Made by a program: the position numbers and the translations under genes. Below the pieces are notes generated by a model. It was not told the DNA's origin. It saw only the letters and a list, made by a program, of their open reading frames with translations, and did no database searches. From G963665495 sp963677785 (GTDB taxonomy: Bacteria; Desulfobacterota; Desulfovibrionia; Desulfovibrionales; Desulfovibrionaceae), in contig CAXXDH010000002.1 of NCBI GenBank assembly GCA_963677785.2, positions 310,001 through 374,000 on the forward strand: DNA of 64,000 nucleotides, written 5' to 3'. Shown here in pieces: positions 18,528 through 27,240 of this stretch (positions are counted from its first letter, which is position 1; every line of letters begins with the position of its first letter).

Positions 18528-19394
18528 ATGCAAGGACTTCCTTTTCTTCTTGTCATCCTCTCCGCGATAGCGCACGGTTATTGGAATTTTCTTTTCAAGC
18601 AGGCGCGTCACAAAAATGCGTTTCTCGGATTGAGCAAAGCGGCTGAACCAGTATTATACGCGCTTCCTTTTGCCTTCGCTGTCCGGGCGGACGGCCTGGA
18701 GCCCGAGATGCTCTGGTACGTGGCTGTGGGAACGCTTTTGTCGGTCGCCAATTATGTTTGTCTTGCAGAAAGCTACAAACGGCTGGATCTGACTGTTGCC
18801 TATCCCATTTCCAGATCCAGCACGATCTTTATCCCTTTTCTCGCTTTGTTGTTTTTTGACGAGCGCATAGACGCCGTTGGCTGGATATCCGTACTTCTGA
18901 TTACCCTGGGAGTGGTGGTTATTCAGTTTCGCAGTTTCAGGCTGGAGCAGTTCACTGCGCAGGTACGCGGCGGTGGCTGGGGAGCGGGATTCGCTCTGCT
19001 GGCCGCGTTCGCCGTCGCCTTGTACACGCTCTGGGGCAAAGAGGCCGTACGCCATGTTCCGCCGTTCACTTACATGTATTGCTACACTCTGGCGTCCAAC
19101 TTATATTTTTTTCCGGCTCTGAAACGGCTCGATCCAGGCGTTGTCGCCATGGAATGGCGCTTGAACAAGTGGCGGATTCTGGCGGTCTCCGTATTCAATA
19201 CGCTCTCATTCGTATTGCTGCTTTTTGCCTTGACACTGGGCAAGGTCAGCTATGTTGGCGCGTTGCGGCAACTCAGTCTTGTTTTCGGTGCCGGTCTGGG
19301 CTGGCTGGTGCTGCGCGAAGAATTCACCTTGCCGCGAGCAATGGGCACCGCATTGATAGTCATAGGCGCTTGTTTGACCTATGCGGCTCGTTAG
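18528..19394 (+). CDS. EamA-family (DMT superfamily) transporter
   Basis: 288-residue inner-membrane protein with about ten hydrophobic helices in two EamA halves. The first half ends near AYPISRSSTIFIPFLALLFF and the second near YVGALRQLSLVFGAGLGWLV. Family members export amino acids or other small metabolites; the substrate is not predictable. It is first of three same-strand genes separated by about 40 bp: transporter, AraC regulator, second EamA transporter. Confidence 0.88.
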   Translation: MQGLPFLLVILSAIAHGYWNFLFKQARHKNAFLGLSKAAEPVLYALPFAFAVRADGLEPEMLWYVAVGTLLSVANYVCLAESYKRLDLTVAYPISRSSTIFIPFLALLFFDERIDAVGWISVLLITLGVVVIQFRSFRLEQFTAQVRGGGWGAGFALLAAFAVALYTLWGKEAVRHVPPFTYMYCYTLASNLYFFPALKRLDPGVVAMEWRLNKWRILAVSVFNTLSFVLLLFALTLGKVSYVGALRQLSLVFGAGLGWLVLREEFTLPRAMGTALIVIGACLTYAAR

Positions 19395-19435
19395 CATGTC
19401 TTGCCGGGCAGGCTGTTCTTTGGCAAAAAGACAGC

Positions 19436-20278
19436 ATGACTGAAAAACGCCGGAAACCCGAGCGGGCGCGGCTCGTATCCTTGCCCTTCTGGGGCGGGGT
19501 GGAAGTCTTGCAGGCCACGTATGTCACGCACTCCTTTTCCCGTCATTTTCACGAGGAGTACGCCCTGGGGTGCATCGAGGATGGGGCGCTGGAATTTTCC
19601 TATCTTGGCCGCAAGCATCTGGCATCCGCCGGGCTGGTCAACCTGGTGGTGCCGGGAGAGGCTCACGACGGGCATGCGGCAAGCGCCGCGGGCTGGTCCT
19701 ACCGGATGTTCTACCTGCAGCCGCAAATGTTGCTGGAGGCGGCGACCGCCTGCCAGGCCCGCCCGCGGGCGCCGCATTTTCGGCAAGGAGTCATCAATGA
19801 TCCGCAGCTGGCGTACAGCGTACGCTGTACGCACGCCATATTGCAGCGGGCGGAGGCCACCAGTCTGGAAAAGGAAACCCGGCTGCTCTGGCTTCTGGCC
19901 TTCTGGATTTCCCGCCATGCCGCGGACAGGGGGCAAACTCGCGTTCCGGGCTGCGAAACTCAAGCCGTCCGGCGGGTAACGGAGTATATCCGTTGGGGGT
20001 ACGCGGATGAACTCGGTCTGCAGGAGCTGGCCTCCATCGCCTGTCTGAGCCCGTTTCACCTGCTGCGTACCTTTCAGAAACAGACAGGCGTCACACCCCA
20101 CGAGTATTTGACGCAGGTCCGCGTGGAACAGGCCCGCGGCATGCTACGCGGCCAAGAGCGGCTTGCGGATATCGCCCAACGGACCGGATTTGCCGATCAG
20201 AGCCATCTGACCCGGACCTTCAAAAGACGCTATGGGGTCACCCCAGGCGCATTCCGCAAGATTCTTCAAAACAGCTGA
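19436..20278 (+). CDS. AraC-family transcriptional regulator
   Basis: 280-residue regulator with an N-terminal cupin-like sensor domain (SFSRHFHEEYALGCIEDGAL) and two C-terminal helix-turn-helix motifs. The first is ELASIACLSPFHLLRTFQKQ and the second is DIAQRTGFADQSHLTRTFKR. The ATG at 19436 fits the family N-terminus; the open frame upstream is only the shadow of the transporter gene. Lying between two EamA genes with 39-41 bp gaps, it probably controls them in response to an exported metabolite, as is common for AraC/EamA pairs. Confidence 0.92.
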   Translation: MTEKRRKPERARLVSLPFWGGVEVLQATYVTHSFSRHFHEEYALGCIEDGALEFSYLGRKHLASAGLVNLVVPGEAHDGHAASAAGWSYRMFYLQPQMLLEAATACQARPRAPHFRQGVINDPQLAYSVRCTHAILQRAEATSLEKETRLLWLLAFWISRHAADRGQTRVPGCETQAVRRVTEYIRWGYADELGLQELASIACLSPFHLLRTFQKQTGVTPHEYLTQVRVEQARGMLRGQERLADIAQRTGFADQSHLTRTFKRRYGVTPGAFRKILQNS

Positions 20279-20317
20279 CGGCAGAGGCGCTACCTTTTTG
20301 TGCAAAAAGGAGTCGCC

Positions 20318-21322
20318 ATGTCCCCCTTATATAAACCATACGCGTATTTGACGCTGGCCATGATAATCGTGGGCAGTTCCGCGGTTGCCGGATCGCAGAT
20401 GGTTGTGCAACTGCCCGTGCATCTGGCTTCCGTGCTGCGATTCGGCCTGGCCGCCATGCTTCTCGTGCCTTTGTTGTACTGGCGGGAAGGCGGATTTCCA
20501 CGTCTGCGTTGGAAAACGCATCTGTTGTTGTTCTTGCAGGCCGTTTGCGGATCTTTTCTGTTTACGTTGTTGTTTCTCAAGGGATTGCAGCTGACGAGTC
20601 CGGCTTCTGCCGGGATCATAACCAGCACCACTCCGGCCTGCATGGCCCTGATCGCCTGGGGTATTTTTCATGAACGCCCACGCAGGCGCGTTCTGGCCGG
20701 GGTTGCTTGCTCCATGGGCGGCATTCTGCTGGTCCATCTGGCTGAGATGCCCGGACAAGGTGGAGGTTCTGCCCTGTATGCAGGATTGTACGGGAATCTG
20801 CTGGTCATGGGGGCCGTGTTTTTCGAGTCCATGTTTTTGCTGCTTAGAAAAAGCGTACGCGAACCCCTTTCGTCTCTGGCAGCGTCCACTCTGGTCAGCC
20901 TGTACGGAGGGCTGCTCTTTATGCCTTTGGGGCTGGTGGAAGCGTATTCGTTTCCTTTTGCGGAGTTGCGGCCGGAAACCTGGCTGGCAGTGGGGTATTA
21001 TGCCTTTGTTGTGACCGTATTGGCCTATCTGTTCTGGTTTGCCGGTATCGTACGCGTACCGGCCGGTGTGGCCGGAGTTTTTACCGGGGTTATGCCTGTC
21101 AGCGCCGTGGTTTTGTCCGGCGTGGTGTTGGGGGAATCAATAGGTCTGCTGCAACTCTCCGGCTGCCTGGGCGTGGTGTTGGGAATATATTTTATTTCCG
21201 GGGCGGGAGCCGGCGGCAACAGCCGCCGGCAAGTATTCAGAGGCATGCTGCGTCATACGTCCGGCTTATTTGCGGCCGTTGCCAAGGAGTTTTTCCACTT
21301 CCTGCGCAGTGAGCGGAGGTGA
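20318..21322 (+). CDS. EamA-family (DMT superfamily) transporter
   Basis: 334-residue inner-membrane protein with ten predicted helices in two EamA repeats (SPASAGIITSTTPACMALIA; VPAGVAGVFTGVMPVSAVVL). The ATG at 20318 was chosen for its AAAAGGAG Shine-Dalgarno. The protein carries a polar C-terminal tail of about 40 residues. Within the tail-coding DNA is a perfect GC hairpin (21209-21230), and the last 57 bp overlap the convergent GGDEF-EAL gene. Substrate unknown. Confidence 0.88.
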   Translation: MSPLYKPYAYLTLAMIIVGSSAVAGSQMVVQLPVHLASVLRFGLAAMLLVPLLYWREGGFPRLRWKTHLLLFLQAVCGSFLFTLLFLKGLQLTSPASAGIITSTTPACMALIAWGIFHERPRRRVLAGVACSMGGILLVHLAEMPGQGGGSALYAGLYGNLLVMGAVFFESMFLLLRKSVREPLSSLAASTLVSLYGGLLFMPLGLVEAYSFPFAELRPETWLAVGYYAFVVTVLAYLFWFAGIVRVPAGVAGVFTGVMPVSAVVLSGVVLGESIGLLQLSGCLGVVLGIYFISGAGAGGNSRRQVFRGMLRHTSGLFAAVAKEFFHFLRSERR

Positions 21323-23584
21323 TAGCAGATTCCCCTGGGCGTGCGTGCAGCCTGAACGTACCAGGCAATCGAACTGGTCCGCGTATTCGACCCCTTCGGC
21401 CACCACGTCAAGCTTCAGATTGGTGGCCAGGGTGATCATTGTCTTGACTATGGTCGCGTTTTCCGGATGGCTGTGGATTGTTTTGATCAGGGATTTGTCG
21501 ATCTTGACGAAATCTACTGGCATGCGGAACAGATAAGGCAACGAACTGTATCCGGTTCCAAGGTCGTCAATGGCCAGAGAGATACCGGCGTCAGTCAACT
21601 GGCGCAAGGTATCCAGAGTCGCATCGGCATTGCTCATGAAGGAATTTTCCGTGAATTCGAATGACAGATTTTCGGGATGCAGGGTGTGTTTTCGCAGCGC
21701 ATCAAGGATGTTTTGCTGCAGCCCGGACCAGTTGAGCTGCCTGGCGGAAAGATTGATGGCCAGATCGAGAGATTTTGCCTTGGGAAGGATCCTGCGCCAT
21801 CGTGCAAAGTCGCGGCAGGCCGTATCCAGTATCCATTCACCCAATTCAATGATAAAACCGTTCTCTTCCGCGAACGGAAGAAATTCCGGGGGAAGAAGCA
21901 GGCCCTGTTTCGGATGCCGCCAGCGCAGCAGGGCTTCGAGTCCGGATAGTATCTTATCGGAGCTGTTGTGTGCCAGCTTATAGACGGGCTGGTACTTCAG
22001 AAAAAAATCCCCGCGTTCAAGTCCGGCATGCATCTCATTGCCCAAAGACGCCAGGCGATTGGTCGTATGGTGCATCTGGTCGTTGAAGATTTGGAAATTG
22101 CCGGGGCTTTGCTCCTTTGCGCAATACATGGCGATGTCGGCGTCGCGCAGCAGGGTTTCCGGGTCGGAGTATTGGCTGGTGTCCAGCACCACGCCGATAC
22201 TCGCGGATGAAACAAGACAGGTTTTGCTCAGTTCATAAGGGGATTTGAGCCGTTGCTGCAGCCGTTCGACCACTGCAATGACTTCCTGGGGCAGGTGATA
22301 TTCTTCCAGCAGTAGAGCGAACTCATCTCCTCCCAGGCGGCAAACCGTGTCAATGCTGCGGATGGAGGTTTGAATCCTTCCGGCGACCTCCATAAGCATT
22401 TCATCGCCCGTACCATGTCCGAACGTATCGTTGACCACCTTGAAGCGATCCATGTCCAGCAACAGTACGGCGAATTTATATTTTTTACGGCGTTGCATAC
22501 GCTGGATGGCCCGTTCCAGGCGCTCGTAGAACAGCGTCCGGTTGGGCAGGTCGGTCAGTCCGTCATGCAGTGCCATATGGTTGAGCTGTTTTTCGTATGC
22601 CTTGCGTTTGGTAATGTCCTGCATGGTGCCGAGAATTCCAACAGTCTGCCCGTGGCTGTTGACCAAAGGCAGTTTGCGGATATCCATAAACATACTGCTG
22701 CCGTCGACACCACTGGTGATTTCGACTTCATTCCGTACGGCAGTTCCGTATTCCAGGATTTTTTGATCCATGCTTTGCAGGAAAAACAGTTCCTGCTCAT
22801 TCCAATGCAGGTCGCTATCCGAGAGTCCGATGATTTCTTTTGAGTCGTTACTTCCTGTGAGTTTGATAAAGTTGTTGTTGCAGCCAAGATAGGTGAATCC
22901 GACGTCTTTCCAAAATACACATTGGGGGATATTTTCCAGAACAAGACGCAGCATGCGCTGTGAGTTTTGCAATGAAAGTTCTGACTGAACCAACGTACGG
23001 AGTTTTCCCATCAACAAGTCGTTATTTTTTTTTAATTCCTGAAATAGATGGAAATTTTCCAAGGATTTCGCGCAATGGTCTAAAACGATGGAAAAAAGTT
23101 GCAGCAAAGCAGGAGAAATTTTTTTATTTTTCTGACGAAGTTTTACAGCGATAATGCCGTATTTTTTGGAACTGGTTGCTATTTGCTGCACCAGATAAAC
23201 ACAATTTGAATGTGGCAACGCGTAAAAAATTCCGGACTGATTGTTTAGGGTTTTTTCAATAATCCGTGCATCAAGGAAGATTTTGAGAATTTTATCGAAA
23301 TCGATGCAGAGTTCCTTGGGAAGGCAATAAGCAAATTCCAACGTCTTGTTATCTTCTTTGAAAAGGAAAACAGCTGCAACTTGTACAGGTAACAGGAGCT
23401 CCGTCTTTTCCAGCAGACTGTGCAGGATTGGCAGAACGGTTTCAGACGCATGGAGCTCCTCACCGGAAGACATGAGTTGCTGCACCGTGCTCAACATTTC
23501 TTCAATTTGAGGATGTTCGCATGTGTGCAGAGCAATTTTTTCCTGAGTTGCATCTGGTTGTTCAATTTTCCACTTCAATTGCAT
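21266..23584 (-). CDS. PAS-GGDEF-EAL protein, c-di-GMP turnover
   Basis: 772-residue cytoplasmic protein: an N-terminal GAF-like sensor (about 40-180), a PAS domain with its C-terminal extension (about 205-330), GGDEF (335-500) and EAL (515-765). The cyclase site GGDEF is intact at 418-422, with an RSID I-site before it. The phosphodiesterase motifs EALLRW (550), DDLGTGYSS (673) and VAEGVE (729) are also intact. Both activities are therefore possible, and the net direction would depend on the sensor input. The ATG at 23584 was preferred over 23701 because the extra 39 residues are arginine-rich filler. Its 3' end overlaps the convergent EamA gene by 57 bp. Confidence 0.92.
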   Translation of the reverse strand: MQLKWKIEQPDATQEKIALHTCEHPQIEEMLSTVQQLMSSGEELHASETVLPILHSLLEKTELLLPVQVAAVFLFKEDNKTLEFAYCLPKELCIDFDKILKIFLDARIIEKTLNNQSGIFYALPHSNCVYLVQQIATSSKKYGIIAVKLRQKNKKISPALLQLFSIVLDHCAKSLENFHLFQELKKNNDLLMGKLRTLVQSELSLQNSQRMLRLVLENIPQCVFWKDVGFTYLGCNNNFIKLTGSNDSKEIIGLSDSDLHWNEQELFFLQSMDQKILEYGTAVRNEVEITSGVDGSSMFMDIRKLPLVNSHGQTVGILGTMQDITKRKAYEKQLNHMALHDGLTDLPNRTLFYERLERAIQRMQRRKKYKFAVLLLDMDRFKVVNDTFGHGTGDEMLMEVAGRIQTSIRSIDTVCRLGGDEFALLLEEYHLPQEVIAVVERLQQRLKSPYELSKTCLVSSASIGVVLDTSQYSDPETLLRDADIAMYCAKEQSPGNFQIFNDQMHHTTNRLASLGNEMHAGLERGDFFLKYQPVYKLAHNSSDKILSGLEALLRWRHPKQGLLLPPEFLPFAEENGFIIELGEWILDTACRDFARWRRILPKAKSLDLAINLSARQLNWSGLQQNILDALRKHTLHPENLSFEFTENSFMSNADATLDTLRQLTDAGISLAIDDLGTGYSSLPYLFRMPVDFVKIDKSLIKTIHSHPENATIVKTMITLATNLKLDVVAEGVEYADQFDCLVRSGCTHAQGNLLSPPLTAQEVEKLLGNGRK

Positions 23585-24088
23585 CTGTACGTACCTGTCG
23601 CCTTGGAAAAGAATGCATGCGACACGCCGCCTTTGCAGTCGCCATCTGAAAACGGCAGGCAAAAGCAAATCCTGCAATGGAGCGGCGCCTGATGCCGGCA
23701 TACTTGATTATGCTGGAAAACAATCCCCATCCCCCGAAAGCTTGAAGCTGCTGCGATTGGGCAGCAATTTCATTTCCCTTTTTGAAATGATCAGACAATT
23801 ATGGCAGCTATCATGAAAGAAATGTGCCATTAGTCTTTTGGTGACAAGTGAGTAGGGAAAAACTTACGAGTAAATAGCACAAGTAGCAGGTTTGATGCAA
23901 TACCTGTCGGATTGTTTTTTATGAAACAAGGGAGACAAGGAGAATAAGCGTGAATAACGTTTGTTGTACCACGCCATGCGATTGTTGCTGATCAAAGAAG
24001 GCAGCACGGTACGTCAGGATAGCGAACGCTGGTGCAGAAAAAGACATTAGAGAAAAATAGGCTGGGCCAGCCAGTGCAGACCAGGTTG
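23585..24088. other. Intergenic region with no recognised gene
   Basis: 504-bp AT-rich gap upstream of the GGDEF-EAL gene and downstream of the radical-SAM gene. A weak CAGGT/ACCTG hairpin followed by a T-rich tract lies near 23886-23925. Nothing else is supported. Confidence 0.45.
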
Positions 24089-25900
24089 CTAGACGAAAAG
24101 AATATCGCATTCCCTGCAAGGGGAAGGGGCTTCAATACGCGTTGCGCATTGCTTAAAGCGTTTTTTTCGGGGGAGTTTGTAGAGCTCGAGCAGAGTTTTT
24201 TCACGGACATTTCCCATTTTCCACTGGAGCTTGCCGTCAAAACAACACAGGGCCACCTCTCCGGTGGCTGCCACGGTCATCTGGAACCATTGGCGACACC
24301 CCGGAAAAATAGCTGTTTTGTCGATATTTCCTAATTTGTTATGAAATGTCCGCATGCTGTCCGTCACCTGGCCGACGAAGTCCTTGCAAGTTGTTGTCCT
24401 GGCCACGAATCTGGGCCAGCGGTCGTTGCAGTAGCGAACAAAGTTGGCATCTTCTTCCGGGTCGTTGCCGACGCGGCGGATGGTAATCCGTAGCGGCGTA
24501 GTCGTGTCGAAGTGCTCGTGGAGCCTGTCCAGGTTTGCAGCTGTGTCTTCAAAACAAAGCCCCATTTCTGCGGCATACGCCTCCGGATTATATTGGTTGA
24601 GAGATATGTTGATCATCTCGAGTTGCCGCAGTGCCAGCAGTTTTTCGATCTTGTGTGTTTCCAGCAGCGAACCATTGGTGACCAGTCCGAGTCGCGCGTT
24701 GGGCAGCAGCTCCTGGGCGCGCTCCATAAAGCTAAGCAACCGTTTGTCCAGCAAGGGTTCGTTGATGTGGTTGAAATGCAGCTGAAAGCTGTGGCTGGGG
24801 GGAATTTCCTGCAGATCCCGCAGCAATTTTTCATAGAGGTTCTCGGAAAGATGCAAGCCCTTGCGCGGGAGCGTATGATAGGGGCAAAAGCCGCATTTTG
24901 CATTGCAGAGGGCGGCGGTTTCCACCCGGACAAGCATGGGGAAGTCCTCGAATTGCTTCTGATGTTCGGCATGCGCGCCCGTATGGGTCAACGCCTCCAG
25001 GCATAGCAGGGCCTCATCGATACGTTCTTCGTCCAGCAGGGCGGAGTACAGGTTGAAATAGGCCTTGGTGAGTCCCTCGCTGTCGGCGTTTTTGGCCAAT
25101 ACCGCGATTTGCGCAATAAGTGTGTCGACAGAGAGTTTTTCTTCGGGCTCCGGCAGCTGCTGTTGGGATTCGCCCGCGTGCCGCTTGCGCACGGTTTCCA
25201 GAAAGATTTTCGCCTCCTGCTCAAAAACGGCATCATCAACAGCATACGGGGCGAATTGGGGCTGCAGGGAGTCCGCGTACGCTCCCATGAGAAAAATATA
25301 GATGTTGCCCGCCACTTTCATGGCCGAGCAGCGGAGATTGCGCCTAGCCGCGTATGCTTTGGCAATCAGAATGGCCCTGTGTACGATGTTGGCATCGTGG
25401 AAAACGATCAGGCAGTCTTTTCCGGCCACCTTGAGGCAAAAGAAGAAATCCGCCAGGGCCTGGCGAACCGTATGCTCGGAGTCGATAAAGCAGAGATCGG
25501 GCGGATTGGGGATGGCGTCCGCAGGCAGGTTTTCGGTGGAAGCATTCAGTATTTCCAGCTTGTCCAGCGAAACATTGGGATAGTGCCACTGCAACAGGGC
25601 AAGCATCTGCTCCGCACCGTCTTTGGGGTACGCATAGGCCTTGTTTCGTTCGTCCGGCTGCAGTTCGGGGCGTTTGTCTATGGAGTAGATGTGCTCGCAA
25701 TAGGGGCTCGCCAGGTGGATCTGGAGCGAGCCGCCCAAATAAGAACCCGTCTCAAGATACGTATAGGTCTTTTTGACGCTGCGGATGGCCTGTTGCGCCA
25801 GTAACAGCATGCGTTTGTCGTCGTCGCTTGCCTGGGGCGGAATGGCGTCGAACAGGCGGATATTGAGTTCGGGAATGGTGTCGTCAAGCGAGTAGGGCAT
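24089..25900 (-). CDS. Fusion of SAM-methyltransferase-like domain and radical SAM/SPASM protein
   Basis: 603-residue two-enzyme fusion. Residues ~30-230 look like a Methyltransf_24-type class I fold (YLETGSYLGGSLQIHLAS; DLCFIDSEHTVRQALADF). A helical linker follows (~240-310). Then comes a radical SAM domain with the CX3CX2C cluster ligands Cys332, Cys336 and Cys339 (ALCNAKCGFCPYHT). The C-terminal ~70 residues carry a SPASM-like set of cysteines (Cys535, 552/553, 585, 595, 598), which would bind further iron-sulfur clusters. Relatives mature peptides or modify sugars. No precursor peptide or sugar-biosynthesis neighbour is visible. A GGAG ribosome site lies upstream. Substrate unknown. Confidence 0.85.
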   Translation of the reverse strand: MPYSLDDTIPELNIRLFDAIPPQASDDDKRMLLLAQQAIRSVKKTYTYLETGSYLGGSLQIHLASPYCEHIYSIDKRPELQPDERNKAYAYPKDGAEQMLALLQWHYPNVSLDKLEILNASTENLPADAIPNPPDLCFIDSEHTVRQALADFFFCLKVAGKDCLIVFHDANIVHRAILIAKAYAARRNLRCSAMKVAGNIYIFLMGAYADSLQPQFAPYAVDDAVFEQEAKIFLETVRKRHAGESQQQLPEPEEKLSVDTLIAQIAVLAKNADSEGLTKAYFNLYSALLDEERIDEALLCLEALTHTGAHAEHQKQFEDFPMLVRVETAALCNAKCGFCPYHTLPRKGLHLSENLYEKLLRDLQEIPPSHSFQLHFNHINEPLLDKRLLSFMERAQELLPNARLGLVTNGSLLETHKIEKLLALRQLEMINISLNQYNPEAYAAEMGLCFEDTAANLDRLHEHFDTTTPLRITIRRVGNDPEEDANFVRYCNDRWPRFVARTTTCKDFVGQVTDSMRTFHNKLGNIDKTAIFPGCRQWFQMTVAATGEVALCCFDGKLQWKMGNVREKTLLELYKLPRKKRFKQCATRIEAPSPCRECDILFV

Positions 25901-26126
25901 GATGCAGTGCTCCGATACGGATGCTTAATCGTTTTCGCAAGGTACGAACACTTTACCTTGCCTCGGGCATGCTTGCAAATGCCAAATTCTGCTTTGGCAA
26001 AAGAGAATCCGGGGCATATTGAATCGGTCTCAGGAAGTCTGTTGCCAACAGCGTTGGCGCTTTGAGCAGACTCCATGCAGTTTTTGCCGGTATAGTGTAA
26101 AAATAGGAGCCAAATAAAGTTGTTAT

Positions 26127-26306
26127 TAGGGCGTGTTTCAAAATTTTTTTCGTCGTGAGTTTGAGCAAGAATTGCAACAGGCAAGGTTGAAGGAAAAAAA
26201 AGGCCGCAGGCGTATGGGGCTACGTCAAGGGGCTTTTTTTCCTGAAAACGCAGCATGGTGGAATTCTGGCCAAACGTAGCGGAAAAGAATTTAGAAACAC
26301 GCCCTA
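26127..26306. mobile_element. MITE-like element with terminal inverted repeats
   Basis: A 176-bp stretch (26129-26304) is bounded by inverted ends GGGCGTGTTTC and GAAACACGCCC. The similarity extends imperfectly inward (CAAAATTTTTTTCG against CTAAATTCTTTTCC). It is flanked by TA on both sides, consistent with a TA target duplication of the IS630/Tc1-mariner type. The interior contains an A-run/T-run foldback (GGAAAAAAAAG against CTTTTTTTCC) and no transposase. It is called non-autonomous; the parent element is not in the window. Confidence 0.65.
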
Positions 26307-26316
26307 ATCAGTGCAG

Positions 26317-26455
26317 AAAATATCTAAACTTTGCCGCCGTTGCGTAAGCGACATTTTTCTCCTGAAAATATTTTTTTACTCGTTCAGGTCTGCGACCAAA
26401 GGCGTTTGCCTTTTTCACTCCAGGTTGTTTCGCTCCGGTGATCACTACGCAGGCC
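26317..26455. repeat. Direct repeat copy 1 bracketing the cysteine-rich gene
   Basis: Starts AAAATATCTAAACT and ends CTACGCAGGCC. It aligns along its length with 27043-27162, sharing ATCTAAACT, GCCGCC, CATTTTTCTC, TTTACTCGTTCAGG, TTCGCTC-type and CTACGnAGGCC blocks. This copy is about 18 bp longer, having an extra AAAGGCGTTTGCCTTT hairpin. It begins 11 bp after the MITE-like element. Its nature (old insertion-sequence end or intergenic repeat family) is unknown. Confidence 0.7.
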
Positions 26456-26562
26456 CGTTTCATCACTCCACAGTGTTTCAAATGGTTATGATTCTAGTCT
26501 GTTACGGTTTGAAAATGTAGCCGGACAGTAGTGATGTCAGATCAATTCGTGACAACTAGATA

Positions 26563-26952
26563 TCAATTATAGCGAGATCCAGTGTTGATGTCATATTGCA
26601 TATAATATTCCTCGCCGCATTCACCACTCCCTCGTATCACATAGTATTCAGCATTGTTATTCTCTTCCAAGGTTTGTTGTTTGCATCTTGCCCCGTATGA
26701 GCTGTTGCACAGGTCAATTGAGCTAAGAAAGTGAGGAGTTCCCTTTTTTCCGGAACAGCAGGCGCCACATTTGAAATCATACCACTGGCTCGAACATTTT
26801 CCATCCACGTCCCGACTGCCTAGATATTTTGGCAGGTTACCGGCAAAACAATAACATTTGGTTGTGGCGCTGCACCCCACTGCAGTTGAATTATGGTCTA
26901 GGGTCAGCAGCATTCCGGCGGCAACTAACGTTAATAAAATAATACGTAACAT
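26563..26952 (-). CDS. Secreted ten-cysteine small protein, family not recognised
   Basis: 129-residue protein with a hydrophobic signal sequence (MLRIILLTLVAAGMLLTL) and a mature part containing ten cysteines. These include YC, CGACC and an EC near the C-terminus, a count consistent with several disulfides. AVGC at residues 24-27 is a poor lipobox (Ala at -3), so lipidation is possible but not favoured. A clear AAGGAG lies six bases before the ATG, which supports a real gene. It is a single gene set between two direct repeats and beside a MITE-like element, suggesting acquisition as a cassette. The toxin-like cysteine density is noted, but no function is assigned. Confidence 0.75.
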   Translation of the reverse strand: MLRIILLTLVAAGMLLTLDHNSTAVGCSATTKCYCFAGNLPKYLGSRDVDGKCSSQWYDFKCGACCSGKKGTPHFLSSIDLCNSSYGARCKQQTLEENNNAEYYVIRGSGECGEEYYMQYDINTGSRYN

Positions 26953-27042
26953 TTCATTCTCCTTTATTTAAAGGGTTTGCCTTATTATTTCATAAAAGAT
27001 GTGCCGGAACAAGCAGTGTGAGTAAAAACTATTAATCTGAAA

Positions 27043-27162
27043 AAAATATCTAAACTATGCCGCCTTTGCGTAAATCTGCATTTTTCTCTTGAAAATACCT
27101 CTTTACTCGTTCAGGCCTGCTTCATTCCAGGCCGTTCCGCTCTGGCGATCGCTACGTAGGCC
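27043..27162. repeat. Direct repeat copy 2 bracketing the cysteine-rich gene
   Basis: Starts AAAATATCTAAACT and ends CTACGTAGGCC. It matches 26317-26455 in the same orientation over about 120 bp at roughly 75-80% by eye, with one 18-bp gap. The two copies flank the secreted cysteine-rich gene at 26563-26952. Confidence 0.7.
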
Positions 27163-27240
27163 TTTACGGCCTTGCGCCGTACCATATCCTGCGCCGATCG
27201 TGATAATTTTCTGCCATCTTCATTTTAATAAGGTGTTTTT

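Noticed and set aside
19079..19435. Upstream extension of the AraC-family frame
   Set aside because: It lies inside the EamA coding region and its translation is not AraC-like. The ATG at 19436 gives a normal family start.
21209..21230. Perfect GCCGGCGGC/GCCGCCGGC hairpin as a terminator of the second EamA gene
   Set aside because: It is inside the coding frame and has no T-run after it. It may simply encode the Gly/Arg-rich tail.
26127..26306. A complete insertion sequence here
   Set aside because: Only 176 bp lie between the inverted ends and no transposase fragment is readable, so it is called MITE-like only.
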